A DNA stretch of 64,000 bases from NCBI GenBank assembly GCA_947000775.1, contig CAMQGK010000567.1, positions 14,982,501-15,046,500 on the forward strand. Reading direction: 5' to 3'. Position 1 is the first letter of the stretch; the number at the start of each line of letters is the position of its first letter. Position numbers and translations under genes: made by a program. The stretch is from Pterois miles (lineage: Eukaryota; Chordata; Actinopteri; Perciformes; Scorpaenidae). Under the pieces are notes generated by a model, which was given only the letters and a program-made list of their open reading frames with translations, did not search any database and had not been told where the DNA came from. Below, piece by piece: positions 37,579 to 48,643 of this stretch.

Positions 37579-38495
37579 TAAGGCCTTTACAGACCAGGGC
37601 TGCTTCGTGTGGTTTAAGTCACACATCGAATGAGCACTTTCACACAGAATTTGAATTTTACGCGGCAAAAAATTGCTGTAAATTTTTGCAGAACAAGGTA
37701 GATTTTCTGAACATTCAGCACAGCGAATAAAGGCATCAACTCATTGCGTCATTCGGAACAGTTTATATATTTATATTTATGAAGCAACAACATGGAGGCT
37801 CCGTAGTCCAAACCAGGACGGAAAACTTTATTACTCCTTTCAACCTTGTCAGAGTCAGCGCAGACCAGATCCACTTCCTGTGTTCCAACCCAGTCGCCAT
37901 AAAAAAATGATCGCATTTATGTCAAGGTACAGTGAATGGCTACGTTTCCTAAACAAAAATACATTTCATCAATACATTTCAGATCAGCCTCATATTGTGC
38001 TTGCAGACTGTGAAACGATTGGTTAGGCTTAGGAAACAAAACTACTTGGTTAAGGTTAGAAAAAAGATCATGATTTGAGTTCAAATAATAGTAATATAAC
38101 AATATCATAATGTAACAACGCAACAAAACTACATTTATATCGGGAAAATGAGACTGAACGTTGTTCATGATCACTGATCACACGAACGAACTGCTGATTG
38201 TTACGTGACGCACGGGACACGAACAGCGGTCTGCTGGATGAAAGTGCTGTGTTTGTTGGACCCATTCATCTCCCCACTCATGTCTTTTTTCACTGTTTGA
38301 ACTACGTCACTTGCTCGTCAACATTCAGCGTATCCCTGGTTAGCAGAAATGTCCAATGCCAACATCTTTTCTTGGCGACTGGGCTGTCCATTTTTACCTT
38401 TCACAATAAAAGCCCTAGGCACGTAATATTCATAGGCATGTATTTCACATTTCCATGTTATATATTTGTCGCATCACCGGTGTGTAAACGCCTTT
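37579..38495. mobile_element. Candidate TIR element beginning TAAGGCCTTTACA
   Basis: The left end taaggcctttacagacc and the reverse complement of the right end, taaaggcgtttacacacc, match with a small offset. The interior near both ends (ttgaattttacgcgg) resembles a dispersed fish element. A minus-strand family A copy (38010-38280) lies inside, which would make this a nest. No target duplication was resolved. Confidence 0.45.
38010..38280 (-). repeat. Dispersed repeat family A, copy 5
   Basis: On the plus strand it reads ggttaggcttaggaaacaaa, actacttggttaaggtta, aaagatcatgatttgag, gtaacaacgcaacaaaact, cgggacacgaacagcggtct, then acccattcatctccccac: the reverse complement of the family order. 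Confidence 0.7.
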
Positions 38496-38506
38496 AGAAT
38501 CTAATG

Positions 38507-38832
38507 TAAAGGTGCAGTGTGTAGGATCTGGCAGCATCTAGCGGTAACATTGCAGATTGCAACCAGCTGAACCTTCTGTGTGCCAAACATGTCGCAGAAC
38601 TACAGTGGCCGATGACGTGAATGTCCCTCTAGAGCCCGTGTTTCGTTTATTTTGGGCTACTGTAGAAACATGGCGGCCAGCTCCATGAAGAGGACCTGCT
38701 CCCTGTGTAGATATAAACGTCTCATTCTATGGTAACAAAAACACAATTCTTATTTTCATGTCATTATTTACTAAAGAAAACATACTTATTTCTGCTTATA
38801 GATCCCCCTAAATGATACACATTGAACCTTAA
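38507..38832 (+). mobile_element. MITE-like repeat family J, copy 2
   Basis: Begins taaaggtgcagtgtgtagga and ends atgatacacattgaacctta. The two ends are inverted repeats agreeing at about 16 of 21 positions. The centre ggctactgtagaaacatggc and agatataaacgtctcattct match the copy at 13062-13442 read in reverse. It starts only 11 bp after the preceding TIR element. Confidence 0.75.
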
Positions 38833-40687
38833 AAACAACAATAAAAGGGGAGCAGAGAGTTTAGTCAGTAAAATATAAAATACATGTGAATATGAGCTTC
38901 ATAAACGCCACCTTTTGCACATAGGAGCAAGAATTGAAACACGGGACCCTTAAAAAAACATACTATTGGTGACAAAGTTGAATTTTACACAAATCTCTTT
39001 CCCCCCTCGAAGAGTTTTCACTAATCGGAAGCCTCGGGACGTCTGGAGGCCTGGTGGACCATGTGAGGAGAGCCACACACTCATGTACTGATAGGACAAA
39101 ATTGGATCCAGTGAGAATGCAAAGAAGCTTATCAACCAACACTTGCAGGCAGTGCTCTCCGCAAGAGCATATGTCAACATCATTTATTAGATGTGGCCAG
39201 GGACTAAATTATGTATGATCACAAAACGGGAAAAAAAGGGGGGGGGGGAGGATCATACGCAGCAGGTGGATAGAATAATATTTGGAGAGAATATGAAATT
39301 ATTAATAGAGGCCCTTAAGGGAGAATATTTGTTAACATTAACCAGTGAGTCATTTGTAATGCTTCCAGTCTATGATTAATCATATTGGACATTTCAGAAT
39401 CATATATAGTTAAGTGAATGTTTTATTTGCTCATCTGTTTCCAGAAGAGAAATTCATATTATTACTCTGACATACGTATATTTCTATATTAACATGAGCA
39501 GACACAACAAGACTTAAATCAAACATTTCCAAATTGCATCCAGTAAATCGTGTTTAAAAAAAAAAAAAAAAAAGTGGATATGGAATTTAAAAACCTGTTA
39601 ACTGTATTTCCTTCACTCCAGCCAAACATATACTAAGTAGCTTTAATATTGCCAGATGAGCAATCTCTCAAGCAAAATACTCTTCAGAGATACTATGTAA
39701 TTGACTCCACATCTAACAGTATGGAACAAATCCCACTAGCAGAGGGAGTTGACAAATTGCATTAAAAACACTCAATTGGGCCAGGATTGGATAGAAGCTC
39801 ATGTTCCTCCTTATCCCATTAAACATGAAACAGTTTAATCTCTAAAACTTGCTGACATATGAGGAAACGCTTAAGCGTGCAGCCTGTATTTGATTTGTGG
39901 AGGAAAATCAAGGTACAACAGCATGGCCTCTGTGCGCTTTCTCTGTGTGCGTAACATATGTAGACAAGAGCTGAATTTACACTCGCCTCAACATAGCATT
40001 ATTTTAATCAACGTCAATTACAACATCGTTTAATAGCAGAGCAACAGCGAAACCGTTGACATGCATATCATTTGTTTCAGCCTGCTCAAAGTGGGCACTA
40101 TTAAAGAGACTCAAACTGTCAAATCATCCAAGTTTCTTCTTCAATGGCTTACCCGATTTGAACATGTTCCGCTTCTTTTCATGACATGTAAACAGGTTTT
40201 GACATGGGTCTAGTTAAATATGTAAGACATGCTGGAAAAAAGGAAAGGGAAATGCCTGTGCAAGAAAAAAAAAAAAAAAAAAAACTCAAACCTGTCAACA
40301 CACAGTACCTGCTTTAAATCTGTTCCCCATTTCAGGCAATCTGTGGGAACCAGGCCTGTGGAGTCTAATCCTGTTTTCATCCGTACCCCCCCAACACCCC
40401 CCTCATCTGTATCACACTTTCAATTCCACTTGCTGGTGCCTTTGTGTGATTTTCATTTGATCTCGCTTTTAAAATTCAAAATCTATTCAAGGTTTTTTTA
40501 GTTGGATTCACGTGGTTGCCGTGAAGCCCTATTTATGTTCTAGATTTGGAAGTGCAAATCGAGAGTGTGTGATTTAGGTGCAATGGAAGTCCAAAATTCC
40601 CCGGCATCACCTTTTATGATTCTGTAGGTTTAAAATGTTAACAAGGGTGTTTTAGCAGGCTGATTTGTGCAGTATCAGCCTGTCTCT

Positions 40688-40688
<1 letters not shown>
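38833..40688. other. Unique noncoding sequence
   Basis: Includes an A7G11 purine run at 39231-39248 and A tracts near 39555-39573 and 40265-40284. No exon, RNA or dispersed repeat recognised. Confidence 0.35.

Positions 40689-40731
<43 letters not shown>
40689..40731. repeat. (GT)n microsatellite
   Basis: About 21 uninterrupted GT units. Confidence 0.97.
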
Positions 40732-40998
40732 CAGACGACTATAATCATGGTAAACTTACTCTACAGAGTCTGCTTGTCTGTGGCACAGAGGCACTGTGGT
40801 GTTTTTAATTCTGTCCCACATCCACAGTGCTAGAAAGCACATGCCAAGCAAACTGATACTGACAATGTTCCAGTTAAACATTTAATGCATTTTTCATATC
40901 AGTTCACCAACAAACAGTAACTCTTTGGTTTATTGCTCTTTCTTTCCAAACACCCACAGAAGTAATCACACACTTATTTTCATTATTTATGTATATAT

Positions 40999-41694
40999 TA
41001 GGGCTGTCAATTGATCATTAAATCACAATCACATGATTGCCCATGGTTAATCGTGATTAATAGCAAAATAATTATCTTTCTGTTCAGATGTACTTTAAAG
41101 GGAGATTTGCCAAGTATCTAATATTCTTATCAACAGAGGAGTGGGTAAATAGACTGCTTTATGCAAACGTGTAAATATTTATTGTTGGAAATCAATTAAC
41201 AACACAAAACAATGACAATTATTGTCCAGAAACCCTCACAGGTACTGCATTTAGCATAAAAAAATATAAATCATAAGGCCATCACAGCTGTCAGACTGTC
41301 AGTGTGCTGACTTGACTATGACTTGCCCTAAACTGTATGTGATTATCATAAAGTGGGCGTATCTGTAAAGGGGGGACTTGTTGGTACCCACAGAATCCAT
41401 TTTCATTCACACATCTGGAGGTCAGAGGTCAAAGGACCTCTTTGAAAATGGTCATGCCAGTTTTCTTCGACAAAATTTATCGCAAACTTGGAGTGGTATT
41501 TATCCTCCGACATGACAAGCTAATATGACATGGTCAGTACCAGTGTATTCCTACTGTTTTTTAGTTTCATATGACACAAGTATCTTCGCTAGCTTTAAAA
41601 CTTAGCCCACTCCAAGGTAAAAGTTGCAAGTTGCATAAATGCAAGAAGAAATTAGTGGTGTTAATGCGTAATCACGTTGACTTTGACAGCCCTA
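40999..41694 (+). mobile_element. hAT-like non-autonomous element, copy 2
   Basis: Same family and orientation as 2282-2979, with the same perfect ends TAGGGCTGTCAA and TTGACAGCCCTA. The flanking octamers gtatatat (40991-40998) and atacatat (41695-41702) agree at six of eight positions, which fits an 8 bp hAT target duplication made in an AT-rich tract. About 700 bp, no transposase. Confidence 0.85.
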
Positions 41695-41701
41695 ATACAT
41701 A

Positions 41702-42041
41702 TATATAGAAGAAGAAGAAGAAGAAGAAGATAGTCCTTTATTAGTCCCGCTAGGGGAAATTCAATTTTTTCACTCTGTTAACTTATACACACACATGCAC
41801 AAACAGGTCCATATACATGCAACAATTGGAGAGGTGTCAGAGTGAGGGGGCTGCTCCTGACAAGCGCCCTGAGCAGTTGGGGGTTTGGTGCCTTGCTCAG
41901 GGGCACCTCGGCAGTGCCCAAGAGGTAAACTGGCACCTCTCCAGCTACCAGTTCACACTCAGTTTTTGGTCCATGTCGGGACTTGAACCGTTGACCCTCC
42001 GGTTCCCAAGCCAACTCCCTACAGACTGAGCTACTGCTCAG
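41702..42041 (-). mobile_element. tRNA-derived SINE
   Basis: Read on the minus strand, the element begins with a tRNA-like head. The pol III A box TAGCTCAGTCTGTAGG is the reverse complement of 42018-42033 and the B box GGTTCAAGTCC of 41979-41989, at tRNA-like spacing. A body of about 230 bp follows, then the 3' end gggactaataaaggacta and a (TTC)n tail, seen on the plus strand as (GAA)n at 41708-41730. SINEs are transcribed by RNA polymerase III and copied by LINE enzymes. The element sits within AT repeat sequence on both sides. It is not a tRNA gene: the acceptor stem is not formed. Confidence 0.8.
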
Positions 42042-42047
42042 TCAGTA

Positions 42048-42049
<2 letters not shown>

Positions 42050-42113
<64 letters not shown>
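42050..42113. repeat. (AT)n microsatellite
   Basis: About 32 uninterrupted AT units, directly beside the SINE head. Confidence 0.97.
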
Positions 42114-42116
<3 letters not shown>

Positions 42117-42379
42117 TTTTTAGATTGGCTTTTATTTAACTTTGCATAACTTCTTACTTTGTATCGCAGAGCTAAAGTCTGCATGCTGGCATTTTTAGGT
42201 ACCAAAATTTCAAATCCTTTGCATAGTTTCTTTTCAGCTTCCTTTCAGATCTGGTAAACTTTGCATTGTGGAGTAACACTATGCATACTGGCATTTTTAG
42301 GTAAAAAAATAATTTTGTCATTTTTCCAGTATGAATTTTCCTGAGCTCTGCAGTTGTGACACAGGGCGTTTCTTCCTAT

Positions 42380-42560
42380 GATCTTTTACTAAACTTAACC
42401 AAGTAGTTTCCTGTGAAGATGGGAGTATATTTTGAAAAGACTGTAACAAGTGGAGAATGGCACACATTGGTGGGTATTGCTAGAAGTATGTACCAAAACA
42501 ATGAGGAATAACTTTTCATAAGCTATCATCCAGTACAAACCGTTGTGTGGGAATATGTTG
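42380..42560 (+). repeat. Dispersed repeat family A, copy 6 (3' part only)
   Basis: Contains aacttaaccaagtagtttcc followed by tgtgaagatgggagta and atgaggaataactttt. The same order occurs at 62880-63030 in copy 9. Confidence 0.5.
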
Positions 42561-44539
42561 TGTACAATGATGCATCATAGATCCTGCAACAACCATAAAT
42601 ATTATTTGTCGGGAGTCATCATTGAGGTGTTCTGCACTCACGCGTCTGATCATCGTTGTCTCTTAAGTCTCAACAAGTTGTAGAATTTGCAAAACTGAGT
42701 GACAGCAATGAAACAAAAACACCAAGGTAACCAGATAGAGTATAAACACATGATTACTGCTGAGAAATAACCTGTTCATTTTAAACAGTGCTGCCAAATG
42801 TCAGCATAATATTGCACGAGAAACATCTACATGTACTGCAGAACCACCATGGATACTTTGATCAAATGTATAAGAAGCCTGTACTGTAAGTCCATATACA
42901 ATAGAACAGTACAGTTTGAGAGAACCTGACAAAAGCACCAGCATCCAACACAGTGCGCACTTTGGATTGATTTTCCTCAGACTTAACTCAGCCATTATAT
43001 TGATACCAATGGGACAATATCAATATCAACCAAATTAATAACTTCCCCCACTGAAGGATCTCAGGCTGTGCTGCACCTGTATCTATTCTGAGTCCATAAG
43101 AAATAATAAGAAAACAAACTTTGGATCTATTGAATAAATTCCAATGAGCATTTTTATGCAAAGAAATTTAATATTGCTGCAGACTCCCATCCGCTCTGCA
43201 AATAAATGGTTACTTCTGCACTTGGATATGACTCTAAAGAGCACATCATAGAGAATCCACATTTGGCTGATTCATATTCCTGAATCGCGGGCGTTAACAT
43301 TCAGAAAAGATACACTTGGTTGTTTTTCAAATGTCAAGGCGTAATAATAAACAGCTGAATATTTCTTTATGTATGTGTATCTCAAGCTCAGTATATGTGA
43401 GCCTTTGATGATCATTCTTGAAGTCATGTTTGCTGTTGGAATAAGTTATAACTGATAATCGTATTATGGGAAGACAGTATATCTGCTTATCACAGAATAT
43501 TACTGCCGTACTTGATGCCCAGTAACGGATTAAGGTGAGCATTATGAACTCAGCCATAACAAGCCTCACTTCCTGTGAGTATCTGACACAAGATGCTGAC
43601 AGACGCTCACTGTTGACATTTCTGTTGATAGTGACAGTGAAAAGGACGGCAGCGGCAGAGACTTACAATGCTTACAAGACTTGCACACATGTATTTTTCT
43701 CTTTGTCGGCCTGTATTGTAGGACTTAGCGTATCATCGGCTGTGGTACTGACCTGACGGGACAGACTAGGATCATACATCAGGGCTGTTTTCTCTCTGTC
43801 ATCACAGTTGTGTGGTCAGGCCTGACACCTGGTACAGCTGAAACATCACAAATGCAAAATGTAAAAGCCCAATCGTGGAGCAGCGTGTCAAAAAGTAGTG
43901 TGTGTAATGGATAGAGGGTCACAGTGTCACTGTTTTTTTATGTTGCGGTGTGATCCTAACCTGATTGGTTTCTGTTAGAAGTTATTATTAGAATAAAACA
44001 GACCCTACTTACCATAAAATAACAGGTGAGGTTAATGGCAAATGATTTGTTGCATTAAAACCACAGTTTTTGCATCTCCCTCACTTTTTTTTCCCGCCCT
44101 AATGGATTTTATTTCACTGAATATTCTCTGAAAGCATACATAATTCTGTGTGAAAGCAAATCTATTTTTCATGAATACAAAGCAATATTAAAAGCACAAC
44201 TTAAGAGGCTATGAATTAATAATTTTGTATTACTGAACATGAAAAATGCACAATTAAGAACATTTTTTCACACCCTCCTGTGTAGTGGCATAGGCAGTCT
44301 ACTGTACTGCATTATACTAACAAGTTGTGACAAGTTAGCATTTTATTTACGACATCGGGGGAGACACTAGAGGCAAAATCATTGTTTTTCATATACTGGT
44401 CAATTTTGAGTTTTTAGGCTATTTGCTTTCGTCTTTCAGACTAATGGAAAGAAAACATCCAAAATACATATTTAGGTGTTTAATTTACTACTTTGTCTAT
44501 TTGCTTCTGTAGATTTCTCTTAAATTCACCCAACTAGAA
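42561..44539. other. Unique noncoding sequence
   Basis: No repeat or exon recognised; short open frames only. Confidence 0.35.
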
Positions 44540-44795
44540 TTAAATTAGATTAGATTAGATTATGCTTCATTTGCATATTTATAAAAAAACATAAACTTAC
44601 AAAAAAATTGCCTTAACATAAGTAACCAACTGGGGAAGTTTCATGTTAGTATCTATTTGTTAAAGTAATGCATCATTTACATATATAAACATACATTTTC
44701 AGAAATCTTGTAATGCAAAAAAAAAATTGCCTTAATGTAAGTAATCAACTGGGGAAGTTTCACAGTGATATCTATTTTTTTTCATACATTTAGGT
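44540..44795 (+). repeat. Two ~115 bp diverged tandem units plus (GATTA)n
   Basis: After a short agatt repeat (about 44540-44561), the block attgccttaacataagtaac with aactggggaagtttcatgtt recurs about 115 bp later as attgccttaatgtaagtaat with aactggggaagtttcacagt. Each is followed by a tatctattt word. Confidence 0.7.
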
Positions 44796-45002
44796 TTTAC
44801 ACTGAAAGGATAAGTCTAAAGCAAAGCAAAAAAAAAAAGGCTCAGTATAGCTGAGCATTATGGTTTACTCAAACAGGAGTCAATAGTTAATACGTTGGGA
44901 ATTATTTTCAGCTGCATGTGGGAGTCAAAATATATTACATGTGTATTATTGTAAAGGAAAATGTCAGCCAGTGGTTCACTGATGTGTTTTAAACGTAAAC
45001 TG

Positions 45003-45540
45003 TGTATAAGAAGTAAACGTAGTCGCCATGACATCGCCCTTTACTTTGTGGATTACAGTTTTGAAGTCTCAAATTTGACCTTTTGGAAGTGACACAAGAG
45101 CAACAACTGAATGCTGAATGCAATAATTATAGGTGACCAAAAAGGTTATAATTAACTTTCATAAACTAAAAACACAATGTGAAAGGGTTAAAGTTCTATG
45201 ACGAAAACATGGACAACTCCCAGACCGGACAATGCTGTTGTAGCGTCCTGTTAATCACAAGGTAGCCACACTCTAAATCATACCCTGCTTTGTGGTCTCT
45301 TCGACTCTAAATGGGACCATAATTTACTAAATTAGCATCATGCTGAATTGAAGACAACTTGAAACTAGTGATTGAGACCATAAACACATGTTTACAATGT
45401 TTACTGAGGTAATAAATCAAGTGAGAAGTAGACTCATTTTCTGATAGACTTCTGTACAACCAGAGGAGTCGCCCCCTGCTGGCTATTAGAAAGAATGCAA
45501 GTTTAAGGCACTTCAGCATTGGCTTCACTTCTCAGACCCA
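45003..45540 (+). repeat. SINE-like dispersed repeat, copy 2
   Basis: A fuller copy of the repeat at 1-515, same orientation, carrying the extra left part cgccatgacatcgcccttta through ttttgaagtctcaaatttg. The shared blocks include tttacaatgtttactgaggt and aaggcacttcagcattggct. A further piece at 45541-45760 may belong to a neighbouring repeat, but I cannot show that. Confidence 0.7.
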
Positions 45541-47221
45541 GAAGGTCTGGTTTTTAATAGTTTTTGGACACCAGTGGAGGTCCATGGCACAGAGAATAAG
45601 CTTTAGCAGGCTTTAGCTACATACACATTGATTCATTGTTGGTTTGGGGATCTGTTGTCGATAAGAAAATTAAAGAAAATCAGCAGACTTATTCTTCAAT
45701 CTGCAATTCACTTCCAGTAACACCAACTTCATGTTTGGCCTTCAACAACCCAATAAGGGATTCATAAAGGCCACCGGACCAACTATCAAAGACTAATTGA
45801 TGGGTTGTGGTTGTAGCTGCTGTGGATGGATGGCACATCATTTCTTGCTGTCTTTTGACAATACTGTATCTTCATCATGCAATGCATTCACATATATGAA
45901 AGCCCTGCAGAATTACTATGTAATTTTCAAATGCATACTTTAATGCCTATAAAGTATATGTTGGGTATAGTCTGTCACCAAGCTTCTCCTACCTGAAGCA
46001 CATACAGTAATGGCTGTGGCACCGGCTTTTCCCATGACATTTGGAGGTTAATTTGCATTAGTTTCATGGTCATTTATCGATGGAGGGTTCTGAAATTAGC
46101 ATTCACCACGCTTTTTATTGACAGAAGTGTTTAATAACCCATCAAATCAAACAGGATGGTCAGCCAGGAAGTGTTTCTGTGCAGAGAGAAGATGCTCCAT
46201 TCAAACTGTTTTTAGTTCAAAGCATGCTGTGTGATGATTGAACTCGTAATGCTGAAGCCCAGAAGTTTCTGGGAATTAATTTTAGTAAATCACGCCAAGC
46301 GTTGTGGCAGATTTATGCCAGGGAAGCTTTGTGGTATACAGTATATTCTGTAGGGAGTGATGCCTGATGTTGGGCTAATGTGTGTGGAGGGATTTGCAGA
46401 TGATGAAGCTGCATGAGCCGCTTCGATCCAGATGGACCTGGTCAGTGTAGTTGAGACAGATGAGGGAAGAGGAAGGAGAGGTTTCTTGTTCTCACCACAG
46501 GTTTCCCTTTATTTTGACATTTTTACAGCCTCGCTCAATCTGTTACATCTTTTTTTTCCCCCACCTATACAGCATGTTTTGGCCTGAACACTGCCTGAGA
46601 TTTACCGTTTCCCCTCACTTCCTTTCACATCCCTTTTCCCCAACTTTGTCACATTGCTTTGAGCATGAGTGAAATTGTTTACTTTTGCAGCTTGCGGTTG
46701 AATGAATTATGATTTTCTTTCTGAGAGGCTGCAGAGGAAATATTGTAGGCTGTGGAACAATGTTCACAAACTTGTATCGCATTTTGGAGAGAACGTATTC
46801 ATCAGACAAAGTGTTCGTATTAGCTGTAAAAGCAGGAGAAAATCGAGTGCATTTTTTTGTCTAGGAAATTAGTTCAAGCCCATAAAATACATTGCACATA
46901 TTTTTTTGTGTGATCTCCTTTATAATTCCCAGCTTCCTCCTCCACCCTTATCTTTCTCCAACCACTGTTGTGTATAATTTCACATCCACAGATTCACACG
47001 GCATGTCACCAACTCAGAGTGAAATATACTTATGTTCAAAGGAGTCCTAATGTGGAGTGATGGGTGGGCCTACGGTAGCCTCAGAGCCGGTGACACACAG
47101 CTGTCTTTGCTGTAAATCTTGCAAATCCACTCAAAAAAATGAAAAAAAAAACAAAAAAAAACGCTCTTTTAGAGTGGTAAATTGCGTCAGTTCTGAAAGT
47201 AAGTGCAGTAAGTCCAACAGA
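45541..47221. other. Noncoding sequence, mostly unique
   Basis: 45541-45760 is perhaps repeat-derived. The remainder shows no exon, RNA or repeat. Confidence 0.3.
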
Positions 47222-47310
47222 GCAGTGATTCTCAAAGTGGGGTCTGGGGACCTCCAGGGGTTCGTGGCACTCTGCCAGGGGGTCCATGAGATTTCATTCA
47301 TTTAATTTAT

Positions 47311-47318
47311 CATGACAT

Positions 47319-47353
<35 letters not shown>
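47311..47353. repeat. (TTTA)n microsatellite
   Basis: About ten units of a TTTA tetranucleotide. Confidence 0.95.
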
Positions 47354-47356
<3 letters not shown>

Positions 47357-47366
47357 TAAAGAGAAG

Positions 47367-47765
47367 GGTGGTGGATGGGTCAAACAGGACTTTTATTCAA
47401 GACACTGCTGTTTATGCCCCATGTGAAACTAAAAGTGAACTTTGACTAAGCATTGTTTTGCATATCGTTGTTTTACGTAACGTTGTTTTACGTAACGTTG
47501 TTTTACGTAACATTGTTTTACGTAATGTTATTTTACGTAATGTTGTTTGACACAGTTTTGTTTATTGCAATTTTACACAACATGTGACATTGTTATACTT
47601 GATATGTAAGGTTACAAAGAAAGGGCCGAGGGCGTACGTTGTTATGGTTCTTGCGCTACACTGGTCCGTTATTATTTTAACACAATCAATGATGTTTTTT
47701 CTAACCTTAACAAAAGTAGTGTTGTTGCCTAAAACTAACCAATTGTTTCGCCTCATTAACGGAAA
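47367..47765 (+). repeat. Dispersed repeat family A, copy 7, with internal array
   Basis: Left signature ggtggatgggtcaaacagga, gacactgctgtttatgcccc and atgtgaaactaaaagtgaac (47367-47450). Right signature accttaacaaaagtagtgtt and gttgcctaaaactaaccaa (about 47704-47740). The 15 bp array lies between the two signatures, suggesting it arose by expansion inside the element. Confidence 0.6.
47466..47549 (+). repeat. 15 bp tandem array with five TTACGTAA palindromes
   Basis: The unit is about cgttgttttacgtaa. TTACGTAA starts at 47473, 47488, 47503, 47518 and 47533, exactly 15 bases apart. The flanking units are decayed. TTACGTAA is a perfect palindrome and a known optimal site type for PAR/NFIL3 and C/EBP bZIP factors; any use here is inference. 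Confidence 0.9.
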
Positions 47766-47770
47766 TTCTT

Positions 47771-48347
47771 TTTAACGCCACTAATTACATTTAACGCATT
47801 AATGTTATCAATCTTTCAGAGGTTGTAGCTAGAAAAGCGAAGGAATCCATCTGTACTAACCACGTCATACTAGCTTGTCAGGAAGAATGTAAAATAACGC
47901 TCCAAACTTGCGCTAAATTTTGGCGAGGAAATACTCCCATGGGGTTCTTTGACCTCTGAGCTCAAGATATGTGGGTACCCACGAGTCTCCCCTTTACAGA
48001 CATGTCCACTTTATTATAATTACATGCAGTCTGGATCAAGTCATAGTCAAGTCAGCACACTGACACACTGACAGCTGTTGTTTTCTGTTGGGCTTCAGTT
48101 TACCATGTTAATCATTTGAGCATATTATTCATGCTAAATGCAGTACCTGTGAGGGTTTCTGGACAATATTTGTCTCTGTTTTGTGTTGTTAATTGATTTC
48201 CAATAATAAATACACAAAAAAATTTACATAAAACAAGCAAATTTGTCTACTCCCTCCCTTTAAGGTACATTCTGAACAGATTAAAAAAATGTGTGATTAA
48301 TCATGAACAATCATGTAATTAATTACAATTAAATATTTGAATTGACT
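47771..48347 (-). mobile_element. hAT-like non-autonomous element, copy 3 (reversed, truncated)
   Basis: Reverse-complement copy of 2282-2979 and 40999-41694: plus-strand text taacgccactaattacattt, cctgtgagggtttctggaca, and ctccctttaaggtacattct corresponds block by block. Both terminal repeats are damaged; the right side ends ttgaattgactgac instead of ttgacagccct. Confidence 0.75.
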
Positions 48348-48643
48348 GACATTTATGAAGCAGTTTTTGTGGTTCAGAAACTGGTTTGCAGAAATGTACA
48401 ATGTCAATATTTTGTCTGGTGACTGGGTTGGTAGTTCATAGATTGCGTTTTAATTAATCAAATCTTTTATACTCTGTTAATATCTTTAATACTTTACTAA
48501 TATCTTTCTAAGACATTTCTCTTGTGTTGTTCTTTCACATAACTAAGACTAGAAGTGTAAAAACATCAAATTATTCCAAAGGACATATGTCAGGGGGTCA
48601 CTGGTATCTTGTTAGGGCCTGAAAAAAGACTCAGACTGCTGTT

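Larger units (their letters stand above)
47222..48643 (+). mobile_element. Composite island: hAT-like ends around other repeats
   Basis: The left part begins cagtgattctcaaagtgggg with aggggttcgtgg, the start of a Charlie-like hAT element seen in many vertebrates. At 48590-48643 the text cagggggtcactggtatctt and cctgaaaaaagactcagact resembles its right end. Between them lie a TTTA run, a family A piece with the TTACGTAA array, and a reversed copy of the gggctgtcaa hAT family. This would be one element enlarged by later insertions. The right-end match is imperfect and no target duplication was found. Confidence 0.45.

Noticed and set aside
37321..37633. Open frames rich in Thr-His or Cys-Val
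   Set aside because: They are translations of the CA microsatellite.
41941..42041. tRNA gene on the minus strand
   Set aside because: A and B boxes are present, but the acceptor stem does not pair and a SINE body follows, so it is the SINE head.
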